NCBI GenBank assembly: GCA_012295275.1
Contig: CM022673.1
Location: 4,079,605 to 4,143,604, forward strand
DNA from: Chrysomallon squamiferum
Taxonomy: Eukaryota > Mollusca > Gastropoda > Neomphalida > Peltospiridae
Direction of reading: 5' to 3'
DNA length: 64,000 nt
This document shows, one piece after another, positions 49,238 through 59,411 of the stretch. Within the stretch, counting starts at the first letter, position 1, and each line of letters starts with the position of its first letter. The notes under the pieces are model-generated. The model saw nothing but the letters and a program-made list of their open reading frames with translations. It made no database searches and was not told the DNA's origin. The translations under genes were made by a program, and so were the position numbers.

Positions 49238-51318
49238 GCTGCAGTCAGTGTTTTAATCAGCCAGTCAAGTTATTTAACGTAGGTCACATCCTAATTCCAT
49301 GATAATTCAGTTTTTAAACATTGTGCTTATTTGATAAAATAAAGATCAGTAGTTTTGGAAATACGGTATGATACTTTTTTCCTTCAAATATTGTTTATAA
49401 TATTTGGATAATGATGCACAAATAATTGGGTTGTTTTTGCATAATACATACATCCAGAAATGTGTACATATGTGCACATGCACAACATGCGTGCATTCAT
49501 GCAGACATACAGTGAAATTTCAGATGCAAAGATATATACACATAAACAAACATACATATATAAAAACATTCAGACAGAAGTGTATTCATATTCATAAATG
49601 CTGGCCTTAGGTTAGGTTTTATTAGTAATTAAGTTTCTTTTATTATTATTATTATTATTATTTTCTTACAGTGGCCTTAACCTTCAGTTTAAAGGCTCTA
49701 GATATTATATGTTGTAAAAGAGAATCTATAATTATAAACAAGCTTTAAAACACAGATATGAGTGACTGTGACATACATGTGATATTTGTTAATGAAAACT
49801 AAATGTACATAACATAATACACATGCAATCTGGAATAGAACTTACTACATAGAGAAAATGATACTTAAGAAATGAAGAAAAAATCCTTTATTTTATCCTA
49901 TGAATCTCATATGAATATATTCTTAACAGAACAAGTCCTTTTGTTTTAATTTGTCTTCTACAAATATAATAATGATGATGATGATAATAATAATAATAAT
50001 AATAATAATTTACTAAGGTTATTATTATTGTTTTTGTTATTATTATTTTGATATACATTGTATATTAATAGAATAAGTTTTTTTTAATTGTTTGCAGTTG
50101 TTAGAAAACCAATAAATAATAACATGACACTGATCTATTATGGGTACTTGTAATTATTATTATTTATTATTATTACTTTTAATATATTTATATAAAAATA
50201 CATTCATGTAAGTTGAACCATATTTTCTTGCAAATTATTTTATGAAGATATATTGCAAATATAAAAAGTAATTTGTTTTCTTTTTTCTTTTTTTTTCTTT
50301 TTTACTTATTTACTTGTACTATTTGTACAAAATAGATAAAAACCATGTGTATCATTGTCAAAAATAAATCTTAAAATATCATTTTCTTGGTTATTTGTTC
50401 ATTAATTTATTTTTAAGCCTAAAGGTTTTCACTAACTGTAGTCACGGCTTTAGCCTACTGTAGTCCAATAAATGATTGATACTGTTAGCAAAAATCCTTC
50501 AAAGTCTGAGGCGGTGGGGGTTAACGAAATGAAAGAGAACGTGCAAAACAACAAGGACATTAAATAAAAATGTAACAAAAAATATTTAAAAACAAAAAGC
50601 ATACAGATATGTTCAGATCTCGTAGAGATATGTTCCATTATACTTTTCAACATAATGTCAGTAATAATAATTTAAAAACATTAAATGTAATGTTTTTGTG
50701 TTGATACGTTTGTGTTGGAACATTTAAAAATTATTTTTGTATTATTATTATTAATTTTTAAAAAGAAATTCTGATGAAAAAGAAATATATTAAATTCTTC
50801 ACTTTTCCATTCTGTTACATAAACAATGTATTTTCAGTGCTGTATTAAAAGTGTTACTTAAAAAAGAAAATCAGACGAAATCCGGCAAATTGTTAAAACC
50901 GCTATTTACTATGTATAAAGATAAAACAACGGAACTAACAAGAACGCTAAAAAGAGTTATTACAGAGCTTCTAATCATATATTACGGCAAGAAGCGTACA
51001 CATTATTTCACCGTTATCTTTTTCATGTGTTTATACAGGGTGAGACACTACTGTATCAAGCAAGCTTGAAACCACATTTTTTTTCGGATTTTGGAATATA
51101 GAGAGAATAAGATGAGGTCAGGATTTATTTTTGGATACGAATTCCATAAGGATTTATTTATTTAAATAATATTTTTAATAATTTTGTTTTCCTGGAAAGA
51201 ATTAGGGGTTTAGTTAAAAAGAACACAGATGTTGTTTTTCAAGTCAGTGTTAGTTACAAAGAAAAAAAAAAAAATAAAAATAAAATAAATGTTTAGCTTA
51301 ACCATTGTACCACTTATG

Positions 51319-51363
<45 letters not shown>

Positions 51364-52389
51364 AATGTATATATACTGGAAATCGAGTTTGTCTTAACTT
51401 GGGCATTCCAATATTAATCAGTGACATTCGACTTAAATAAAATTTTATTGCAGATTTGAAATATACTAAATTGTACATACACTTTTAATACTAAAAAAAT
51501 AATAATAACTGTAATTTAATGGGACTTAAACTTGAATAATATAAAACTTTAATTACAAAACAACAACTGCAACAACAGTAACAATAACAACAAGAAACAA
51601 ACAAACAAACAAACAAATAAAAGTAGTTAGGATATGAGAAAAAAGCAAAAATTCCACCAAGTGTGTGTAAGTAAATGATATATTATTATTTACCGTAGTT
51701 TACCCAGTACATCAGCCAGTGTGCAATAGCAAAGTATCTGACGATTACATTCTGGTTGTGTTATTCTACTTACATCCTTGTCGTTTGATTTGCCTTCTAT
51801 TACTAATCAATAGTGGTAACAGACATTGTGGCGACAAACATTTTATTACTATACTTTTACTTATTAACCCCAAAATGTTTGTTCGTGCTAGAAACTAGAA
51901 TTCACGCATGTTTAATTTATATTTTACTTCTGACTGAATTAAGAAACGTGAGAGATGCGTATTAAACAAATCGGACCTTCCTAGCAAAACACCAGTGATT
52001 ATTATTAACTCACTGGTTTTCTATTTCACTTAACTAATAACAGAGATAAAACTCGGTGCAGTGTGTGAGGTAATTAGTTTTAAAAACAATTTTGACCAGA
52101 ACGAACAGACTGTGAAGGAATTGCTGATTTTGAATTGTAATTTAACGTTGTGATGAGTGAAATAATTTTTTAAGGTTATAAGTAACACATATATAGGTCC
52201 TTCACTTGCAAATCTATAGATCTATCTACTTGCAGTCTATAAATACAATTCAAATTTAGTAACAGTAAAAATTAAAAAACAAAAACCCATAGTTCGACTG
52301 TAATAGCTATCGCTCATCTAAGTTACCACACGTTCACAAATCCATTAATCTTAACGACACAAATACACGTAATCTTGTTTTCTGATTTC

Positions 52390-52600
52390 AAAAAGATGGT
52401 TGTAGGCCACTCAGAATGCGGGCACCCTGCCGGACATTCGTCTTCAGGTAAACTTCAGGTAATCTTAAGAAAAGGTAAACGTCTTCAGGTAATCCTCAGG
52501 TGATCTTCAGGTGTTCTTAAGAAAAGGTAAACGTCTTCAGGTAATCTTCACGTAATCGTCTTGTCTTCAGGTGAACGTCTGAAGATTCATTACCATCTTA
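52390..52600 (+). repeat. Repeat-family end plus CTTCAGGTAA minisatellite
   Basis: 52393-52425 (AAAAAGATGGTTGTAGGCCA, then CTCAGAATGC) matches the start of the hairpin module at 54745, in the same orientation. From 52438 a tandem repeat follows, with CTTCAGGTAA/TCTTCAGGTGA units and two longer AAGAAAAGGTAAACGTCTTC units. The sequence to 52760 is GC-richer but shows no ORF. Confidence 0.65.
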
Positions 52601-52999
52601 CTGTAACACTTTGACTCGATCAGACACCCGTGTGCACTTTACGAGGCCTCTGGGAAGAGGTCGGAGACCGGTATAATGGAGGTCCCAACAGCATGCGACG
52701 GACACGCCCGCTGACCTGTCAGAAAGCGTGACCGTCGTAGACGTACCTCACTACAGCTTGCTCTGATCAGCACGTTCATTTTTTTCACTTCACTTCACTT
52801 CACGTGAGAGTTTGGCCTGTGGTGTCCGTTTCGTTTTTATTTCTTCTAATCCTTACGTGCAATGCGTAATTACAAGGGAGACAACTCCTGTTGGTCAATA
52901 AGGCTGGAAGAGTTATTTTTCTAACTCGAACAGTCAAAGTATATTTTATCAAACGAAGATAATTTAATGTGTGTATTTATTGATTATTTATTGATTATT

Positions 53000-53564
53000 T
53001 CTTCACCTGCACCTTCTGGACCACCTCCACGTAAAAAAAAATGAAAGTTCTGGCCAGAGATAGATGAAGATCTATTTCCTAAAAGAAGCCCTCATACTGG
53101 AGATGCTACGAATCATAAAATTTTAGACCTTCAAGATGGTATTGCTTGTGATTCAAGAACAGATGTTAATCAGTTTAGAAGAAGACGTGGTCATGCAAAA
53201 TAAATTAGTTCTAAGACAAATTGATGAAGGTCAAGATTTTAAGAACTGGGCAGAAATGACGAAACATAGTCATTTGATCAGATATGTTTTGGGACGATTT
53301 TATTCAAGATGCCAGTCATGTTTCACCTGCTGCCAAAGAAAAATTTAACAGATGGAGAAATGAAAGAGGATTAGTAGATTATTTTAGAACCAGTGATGCA
53401 TTATGGATATTAAATTGCATTGATAACTTTGACTTTTCTATTGGATGTGAATTTAGAAGAGGTCGTATCGTTTACCTAAATTAGGCGGTCCACATAACTT
53501 TCAAATATTTTGTGAATGGGTATTTTCTCACCTTGATCATGAAGAACTTGGATTTGATGATTAA
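53000..53564 (+). pseudogene. Decayed intronless ORF of unknown family
   Basis: A protein-like reading runs through at least three frames. First is a Pro-rich start followed by basic residues and FWPEIDEDLFPKRSPHTG (53000-53200, with TGA at 53042). Next is QIDEGQDFKNWAEMTKHSHL (about 53216-53280). Then comes AAKEKFNRWRNERGLVDYF (from about 53323) to 53465, and last a 32-codon frame ending HLDHEELGFDD before TAA at 53564. Amino-acid composition is normal rather than low-complexity, and the frames abut with no splice signals, so this is a gene broken by frameshifts and not exons. A mobile-element or viral origin is possible, but I recognise no motif. It faces the minus ORF at 53737-54222. Confidence 0.5.
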
Positions 53565-53736
53565 GAAATTAATATTGTAAATAAACTCACCTTGTACACT
53601 GCTTTTGCTGGCTTTCAAGCAATAAAGACTCATATAAAACGAAGATGTTTGTTATTTTTGTTTAATTTTTATAAGTGTACAAACATCCAAGAAAAAATAG
53701 TGATAAAAGCAGCATATGTGCAAGATTTAATTCAAT

Positions 53737-54222
53737 TTAAATCAAAATGATATAAAACTGGCAAAGTTTTGTGTTAGTATCAAATAACTGAGCAAAATGG
53801 TTAAATTGAAGCAAACATTTCCAATCAATAAAAAACCAAACATCTAATTCTACTCCAATAAATGGTAAAATATATTTGTTAAACAGTTCTTTGTTTTTAA
53901 AACAATCATTTACTGATAATAATTCATACATATTCTTCCGCTTCCGGTCGCGACTTCCTTCAGGCTTGCACGTCACGTGATACTTCATATTTCGTAATGG
54001 AATGGAACTGTTTGGGAAGAGAAAGTCGTCAAACTCTGGATGATCGAGGATCAGGTCAAGGTCAGCATCCCAGTCATACTGACAGAAAGCTGCAAGATCG
54101 ACATCTTTCTTATCGAACCAGTCTGCGAAGAGAACCCAAATTTTTAGATTTGGAGCGTTTGCATTTCTCATAAACACCTTCAGATTATTTGTTTCTGCTT
54201 TATCATTCACTTCATAGTCCAC
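53737..54222 (-). CDS. Unknown 161-aa ORF, intact
   Basis: An uninterrupted single frame. The start codon at 54222 coincides with the point where the dispersed repeat of 54.2-58.3 kb begins. The protein is rich in Trp, Phe and Asp (for example WVLFADWFDKKDVDLAAFC, residues 30-48) and has a basic centre (CKPEGSRDRKRKNMYELL). The C terminus is hydrophobic and aromatic. There is no signal peptide or clear transmembrane helix. I recognise no family. It is convergent with the decayed ORF at 53000-53564, 172 bp away, and the two may be parts of one inserted element. The last residues (FYIILI) may run past the original end. Confidence 0.45.
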   Translation of the reverse strand: MDYEVNDKAETNNLKVFMRNANAPNLKIWVLFADWFDKKDVDLAAFCQYDWDADLDLILDHPEFDDFLFPNSSIPLRNMKYHVTCKPEGSRDRKRKNMYELLSVNDCFKNKELFNKYILPFIGVELDVWFFIDWKCLLQFNHFAQLFDTNTKLCQFYIILI

Positions 54223-54730
54223 GATTTTGAAAGACTGATCTGATCACCAAACAATTTCTTCAAATAAAATACATTTTCATTGGTTGATTTGTTATTCGTT
54301 AACAAGAGCCATAACTAATGTTAATATAACACACACATGGTCCTCATTCTCTGTTCACTGCTACAAACCTATTATTTAAAAAGCTTTTATTGTGTGAAAT
54401 GTTCTTGAATATGGATTTGATCATTAAAATATTTTGTCAGATAAAGTTCATTATATTTGACTAATTATTAACTCGTTCATTATTAAATTTTGGCTTATGT
54501 TACGAAAAACAAAAAACTCCGTTAATTTTATTATTTAGTATTAGAAGTAAAATAACATTGATATATACATTCTTATTTGATGTGCATCATGAATATTTTG
54601 TTCAATACAAACATTTGTCACTTTCCAGTTTGAGCTACTTTAATTTAATTTCAAAAATAGGAAATCTGATTAACGTTTCCATTAAAACATGTATCATTGG
54701 TTCTATTGAAAACTGAATAAAAATTATTTT
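54222..54730 (+). repeat. Local dispersed repeat, copy 1
   Basis: Shares about 300 bp with 55222-55515 (TTTTGAAAGACTGATCTG..., TTCATTGGTTGATTTG, GTTAACAAGAGCCATAACTA, TGAATATGGATTTGATCATT, CTCGTTCATTATTAAA). It shares a further block, AACATTTGTCACTTTCCAGT, with 56048 onwards. It is followed directly by the hairpin module at 54742. Confidence 0.85.
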
Positions 54731-54741
54731 TGTTTTTTAAA

Positions 54742-54890
54742 AAGTTGGTTGTGGACCACTCAGAATGCCTCCTGTTCCTCCAACTCCCCACGAAAGGAAG
54801 AGAGGAACGGTCATCAATGACTAGGAGCGAGTCACCAAAAAGGTGACACTCCCAGTCCGCTTCGCGCTCAGAAGAGGAGACTGTGTCTCG
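54742..54890 (+). repeat. Dispersed hairpin module, copy 2
   Basis: Reverse-complement partner of 23871-24012. It holds GTCATCAATGAC and GTCACCAAAAAGGTGAC, both perfect short hairpins, and ends near GCTTCGCGCTCAGAAGAGG. It follows repeat copy 1 directly. The GC content is markedly above its surroundings. Confidence 0.75.
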
Positions 54891-54969
54891 GTCGTTCGTC
54901 AGTGTTACGTGACGTCTTGGCGATGCATACTATAGAAATGATCCCTAAAAGTATGATTTTAAACTGGGG

Positions 54970-55628
54970 ACTTTATGAACAAAGCATATGTACAATAATT
55001 CACAGGTTTGTATTTGGTGTCTGGATTACGGATGTTAGCGTTATAATTTTGTGTTTTATTAATACACCCCCGGTTTAAAAGATTTTCCTTATTTTACAAT
55101 AAATAATACAAAAGAAATTAATTCTTTGATTACGTTTTATTGATTTCGTCATAGTAAAACAAACCCAAATGATTTATATTTAGTTCTGTTCTTCTTTGAA
55201 AAACTATTTTATCATCTCAAATGATTTTGAAAGACTGATCTGGTCATCAAACCATTTCGTCAAATAAAATGCATTTTCATTGGTTGATTTGCTCTTCGTT
55301 AACAAGAGCCATAACTAATGTAAATATAACACACACATCTGTGTCCTCATTCTCTGTTGTTCGATCATAGCTACAAACCTATTATTGAAAAAAAAATTAT
55401 TGTGTGGAATGTTCTTGAATATGGATTTGATCATTAAAAGATTTTGTCAGGTAATTTTCATAATATTTGACTAATTATTCACTCGTTCATTATTAAAATT
55501 CGGCTTATCTTATATTTTTATTTTATTTTTATAATTTCACACCCCAAACATTATATTTCTCTCTTTCTCTCCCACTCTCTCGCTTACTGGATCATTATCG
55601 ATACTGACAAAAAAAAAACCAAAAAAAA

Positions 55629-55660
<32 letters not shown>

Positions 55661-55800
55661 AAACAAAGAAAACCCCAAACTGCTGTAACAATATTATTAG
55701 AAGTAAAATAACGTATACATTAACACTGATACTTCACATCTATATATGCAGTGTTCTTGGCTTATGCATCTTGAATATTTTTTTCATAATGCGAATACTT
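54970..55800 (+). repeat. Local dispersed repeat, copy 2 (longest)
   Basis: The left half (54975-55218) matches 57925-58160, and the right half (55222-55515) matches 54222-54520. A CT-rich patch and an A run (55611-55662) follow. No coding sequence is visible. Confidence 0.8.
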
Positions 55801-55899
55801 ACACAGAATCAGACACATAGACATAGACACGTAGACACCTCTCTACCACATGTCAACAGACAAACACTTTCTCTCTCTCACTTAATGAATCATTAGGGA

Positions 55900-56100
55900 T
55901 ACTGGTATAGAAAAATGTAAAAAACCTGCAGTAATTTAATTATATAGTATTAGAAGTAACGTAACGTACACTAACATAGATTCTTCACTCCTGTATTCAC
56001 ATGGTCATCTGTTTATGCATCTTGAATATTTTGAGCGATGGAAACATTTGTCACTTTCCAGTTTGAGCTATTTTAATTAGGTTTCACTAAAAAAATAAAA
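55900..56100 (+). repeat. Local dispersed repeat, partial copy
   Basis: About 55990-56080 (GCATCTTGAATATTTTGAGC, AACATTTGTCACTTTCCAGT, TTTGAGCTATTTTAATTAGG) corresponds to 54590-54660 in copy 1 and about 55750-55800 in copy 2. Confidence 0.7.
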
Positions 56101-56532
56101 AAAAAAAAAAAATAAAAAATAAAAAAATAAAAAAAGGTTTGCTGTATTTCTAAATGGGAACAGCGCTATTTTTACTAAAGTTATTATTTTGTTTGTTTCT
56201 TAGTATGCGCTGATTGCGGTTTTTTTTTACTTAAAAAAAAAAAAAATTCTTTCTCTCTCTTTCTTTCTTTTCTTTTCTTTTATCTTACCTTTTCTTTTCT
56301 TTTATTTTATTTTTGTTCTGGAGGAAGGTGGGTTATCGTGTCGAGCATGTTTTTGTTTTTGTTAGCGTCGCGTTTTTACACAGATAGGTATTTGGAGTTG
56401 CTGGGCCGCGGATCTGTGGAACGGGAAATTACCAGTTGGTTCAGCCTATTTACTTAGGGAGTAACGGGATTACATGTGGTGAGGGTGACTAGCAGAAAGG
56501 ACGCTGGTATGGGGGGATGGCCGGTGGAAGGG

Positions 56533-56562
56533 GGGAGACGGCACTGTCAGGTGTCGTCTCCC
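56533..56562 (-). other. 12-bp stem-loop downstream of the LINE relic
   Basis: GGGAGACGGCAC pairs with GTGTCGTCTCCC (one G-T pair) around a six-base loop. It lies about 80 bp beyond the last stop of the minus-strand LINE relic, in a position where some LINEs carry a 3' UTR structure used by their reverse transcriptase. Confidence 0.6.
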
Positions 56563-56644
56563 ATCTCACAACCAACCATTGTTCCCCCCCATAAAAAAAG
56601 GCATGCCCGCTTCATCATCCCTGCATATGTTGGCACCCCTCTTT

Positions 56645-57877
56645 TCATATTTTGACTTCTGTCGCTTCTACATACTGTATTATGAGGTTTTGTTTTAGGT
56701 GTTTCGGTGAATTAACAATAATGACTGCAGTAAACTTGATTTTTATTTTTCCTAGAGCTTTACTGTCCTTGTCGTATTTGGTACAGTAGAAAAGATAGTG
56801 TCTGACGTTGTCTATTTTATGGCTTTTGTCGTATTTGTTACTCACAGTGTTGTCGAGTCTATGTCTGCTGTCGTTTAGTCAGGTTACTCAAACTCTGAGA
56901 CCGGTTAAAGTTTGAGTTGTTTTGTTGTTGCCTGAGAGTGGGTTGGGAGGGTTTACTTTTGGTTTAATGATGCAATGTCATAGTCAAGTTCTGTTGTCCC
57001 ACTCTTTTTGCCACGATTCTATCAGGTTATTGTGCGCTATTGTCATAATTTCGTTAAAGTTATATTTACAGTTAAAGTCATTTGTGTCATCTTCTAGGGA
57101 TTTCTCAGCGTTTTTGTCTGCCAGCTCGTTTCCAGTAACACCCACGTGATGGGTACTTTGTATCCTATGCAGCTGATACAGTTAGTAATGTCGATGATCT
57201 CTTTAATGTACTGGGAGCTGCTAAATTTGAGTTTGTGCAGAGCTTGCAGTGAGTTGATGGAGTCAGTCAGTTTGAGGTATTTCTTTGTGGTGTTTGCCAC
57301 GCGAGTTTGAGTTAGGACCCACTTAAGTGATGAGAGAATAGCTATTAGTTCCGTAGTAAAGACGGATAGGTAGTTGGTCAGTCTACCTCTATAGTCGAAG
57401 GGTGGGTCGGGTAGTTCCGGCCTGACATGAAAGGTCATGCCTGTTCTTCACGTGAGAGGGTCCTTCGAGCCGTCTGTGTATGTGTGGATGAAGTCCAAGT
57501 AGTAGTCGCTTAATGCTGCTCTAAAGATGACGTTTGTAAATGGGTCGTGTTCAGTTTTTGAGACTTTCTGTCTCAGAGTTAAAGGTATGTCTAGCGGTTT
57601 TATGGTCCATGGTGGTTTCAAAGGGTGGAGGGTTGTTTTTGAGCTCTAGGTTCAGTAAATTCAGTCTGTTTGCTGTCCTGTGTGTGATGTTTAGTGATGA
57701 TTTCAAGTCGTTGATGTATGGTAGGTTGTTTGGGATTGTTGAGGTTATAGGGTGAGTGAGGATGAGATTTTTGATTTTGAACCAGTGTTTCAGGTACTGA
57801 TTATTGCGCTTGATTTTGAGCGGAAGGATGTTCATTTCCACAAAATCACTGTCAGTCACATGGGGAGACCTTGGCAA
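56645..57877 (-). pseudogene. Dead non-LTR retrotransposon (LINE) 3' end with RNase H domain
   Basis: In minus-strand order there is a segment 57877-57551 (post-RT region), then 57438-57094 with RNase H-like LSVFTTELIAILSSLKWVL and LTDSINSLQALHKL. After a frame change comes HVGVTGNELADKNAEK (about 57155-57108), the H-x-G-x-x-GNE-AD block of such RNase H domains. The reading then goes through a stop-containing stretch into 56845-56645 with a VRHYLFYCTKYD zinc-knuckle-like end. At least three frame breaks are present. The order RT-linked region, RNase H and Cys/His end fits I/Jockey-supergroup LINEs. The reverse transcriptase core is not in the window, so this is a 5'-truncated copy. Confidence 0.82.
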
Positions 57878-57924
57878 TAATACTTAATGGTTTGCTGTAA
57901 ACAGCCTCTTGAATTGTTTGTGGT

Positions 57925-58260
57925 GTGAAGAAAGTATATGTAAAATAATTCACAGATTCGTATTTGGTATCTATTTTATGCATATTAATGTTGTAAATTT
58001 ATGTTTTATTAATACTATACATATCTGAAAAAATGTTTTTTTTGAAAAATGAGACATAAGTAATTGATTCTTTAATTGAATTTCAATGATTTTGTGAGGA
58101 TAGAAAACTAGTGAGTGGCATTAATTTGTGTTCTTCTTTTGAAAACTATTTTATCGTGACAAATGCTTTTGAAAGACTGATCAGATGATTAAAAGGTTGC
58201 GTCAAGTAAAGTGCATTTTCGTCGGTTGATTTTGTACTCATTAACTAGATCTATATTTAT
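57925..58260 (+). repeat. Local dispersed repeat, copy 3 (degenerate)
   Basis: Aligns with 54975-55320: ATATGTAAAATAATTCACAG, TTTATTAATAC, AACTATTTTATCGTGACAAA, TTTTGAAAGACTGATCAG, TCGGTTGATTTTGTACTC. It lies on the other side of the LINE relic, so the LINE may have been inserted between repeat copies. Confidence 0.75.
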
Positions 58261-58328
58261 GGCAAACACACAGACAGAAACAAATGCACACACACACACA
58301 CTCCATCTCACTCTGTCTCTAACAGTCG

Positions 58329-58354
58329 CTCTCTCTCTCTCTCTCTCTCTGTCT

Positions 58355-58425
<71 letters not shown>

Positions 58426-58430
58426 TGTGT
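58329..58430. repeat. (CT)n followed by (GT)n compound microsatellite
   Basis: CT arrays interrupted by GTCTCTAACAGT, passing into GT repeats at about 58408. Confidence 0.95.
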
Positions 58431-59021
58431 CAGAAAAAACACACGAGAATGACTATCATCAGTATATGTGTGACATTTGTCGCTTGAAGTACGTTGTCTA
58501 AAGATGTCTTTGAAGAAACTTTCTAGGGCCTCGCGGACTTTTGTTTCTTTGTTCAGTGACTTCTTTTACTAATAAATGTTTGACCCAGCACAACAGCAGT
58601 GTCTGCCTGTGGCGTGCATGAAACAAATCTTTTCATAAAGTTGGCATATGACATTCCTTTGATTGCAGCATTTTGTAAGATGCCTTATTCCTTGATGTAG
58701 GCACCTTACGACATTTAACCAACTGGTATGTCATCAGCCTGAAGGCTGGAAGATTCTAAACCCAGTACTTGAAACTGTAGCCTTTGTAGAAGTAAGAAAC
58801 ATATCTAACGTTACATAATGTACATTCTTTATATCATCAGCACCACAACGAACTTAATCCAATATTGGGCACTTCTTCCTTTTTTTTTTTTTTTTTTTTT
58901 TTAATTTTCAGGCACTACCGGTTGCCTCATTTATTCAGGAATAACCTACCTATTTACAAATGACCAGGTTCTCTTTGAATATTAAAACTATTTTATGTAC
59001 AATGAGGTTTTTGTGCTTGTT
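58431..59021. other. Non-coding stretch
   Basis: A mildly GC-richer patch (58520-58780) without a supported exon, then a T run (58881-58902). Nothing recognisable. Confidence 0.5.
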
Positions 59022-59411
59022 TCATAATAAAACATATTCATGCATGTTTGTGTTGTCACTGGTATTTAGTGTGCATTGTTTAAAATGGTTATTAAAAAAG
59101 GTAACCTGATCTGCGGACTTGGCCTCCAAAGCTGCTTTTTCTACGTTTTGTGTATTTTGCCACTCATTTTTGCACGAGGCAACGACCCCTTCGAGACACC
59201 GGTGTTTTGAAAATTTCTCTCTTCTGTTGGGTCGTTCTAATGCGGCAAAGTATTCAGTTTCAACCCTTGAATATATTAAGTGTTTAATAAGTGCCATTTC
59301 ATTACATGGCTTATCGCCCTCTGATAATTTTCGTGTGGTCCAGATTACCCTTATAGCTTTACTCCAGAGAAAAATCCCTAAATTCGATGCATAGTTGCCA
59401 GTATTAGGCAC
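59022..59411 (-). CDS. Unknown ORF or exon, 129 aa
   Basis: An open minus-strand frame with ordinary amino-acid composition, including YSRVETEYFAALERPNRREK and HRCLEGVVASCKNEWQN (Cys/Trp-containing). A possible acceptor (TTTAG, about 59412-59416) precedes it. The frame is open in two directions, since the plus strand is also open over 59119-59394. It may be an exon, a decayed mobile-element ORF, or chance. I recognise no family; the last 30 residues are AT-driven and probably not coding. Confidence 0.3.
   Translation of the reverse strand: MPNTGNYASNLGIFLWSKAIRVIWTTRKLSEGDKPCNEMALIKHLIYSRVETEYFAALERPNRREKFSKHRCLEGVVASCKNEWQNTQNVEKAALEAKSADQVTFFNNHFKQCTLNTSDNTNMHEYVLL

Larger units (their letters stand above)
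46608..52389. other. Gene-free AT-rich region
   Basis: No convincing exon on either strand. It contains ACT (47722-47815), (CT)n (49163-49235), AAT (49973-50010) and (GT)n (51320-51360) tracts and the minisatellites listed below. The open frame at 50851-51069 (+, 72 codons) has no recognisable features. The patch at 51680-52080 is slightly less AT-rich but has no ORF. Confidence 0.55.

Noticed and set aside
50851-51069. 72-codon plus-strand frame
   Set aside because: Lys/Thr-rich beginning, then AT-driven residues. No motif, splice signal or homology recognised.
52600-52760. GC-richer block as a gene exon
   Set aside because: No open frame or splice-site pair. It was left as an unexplained patch next to the minisatellite.
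52393-54785. LTR pair flanking the two ORFs
   Set aside because: The shared sequence is only about 35 bp and lacks TG..CA ends, a primer-binding site or a polypurine tract, so an LTR element is not supported.
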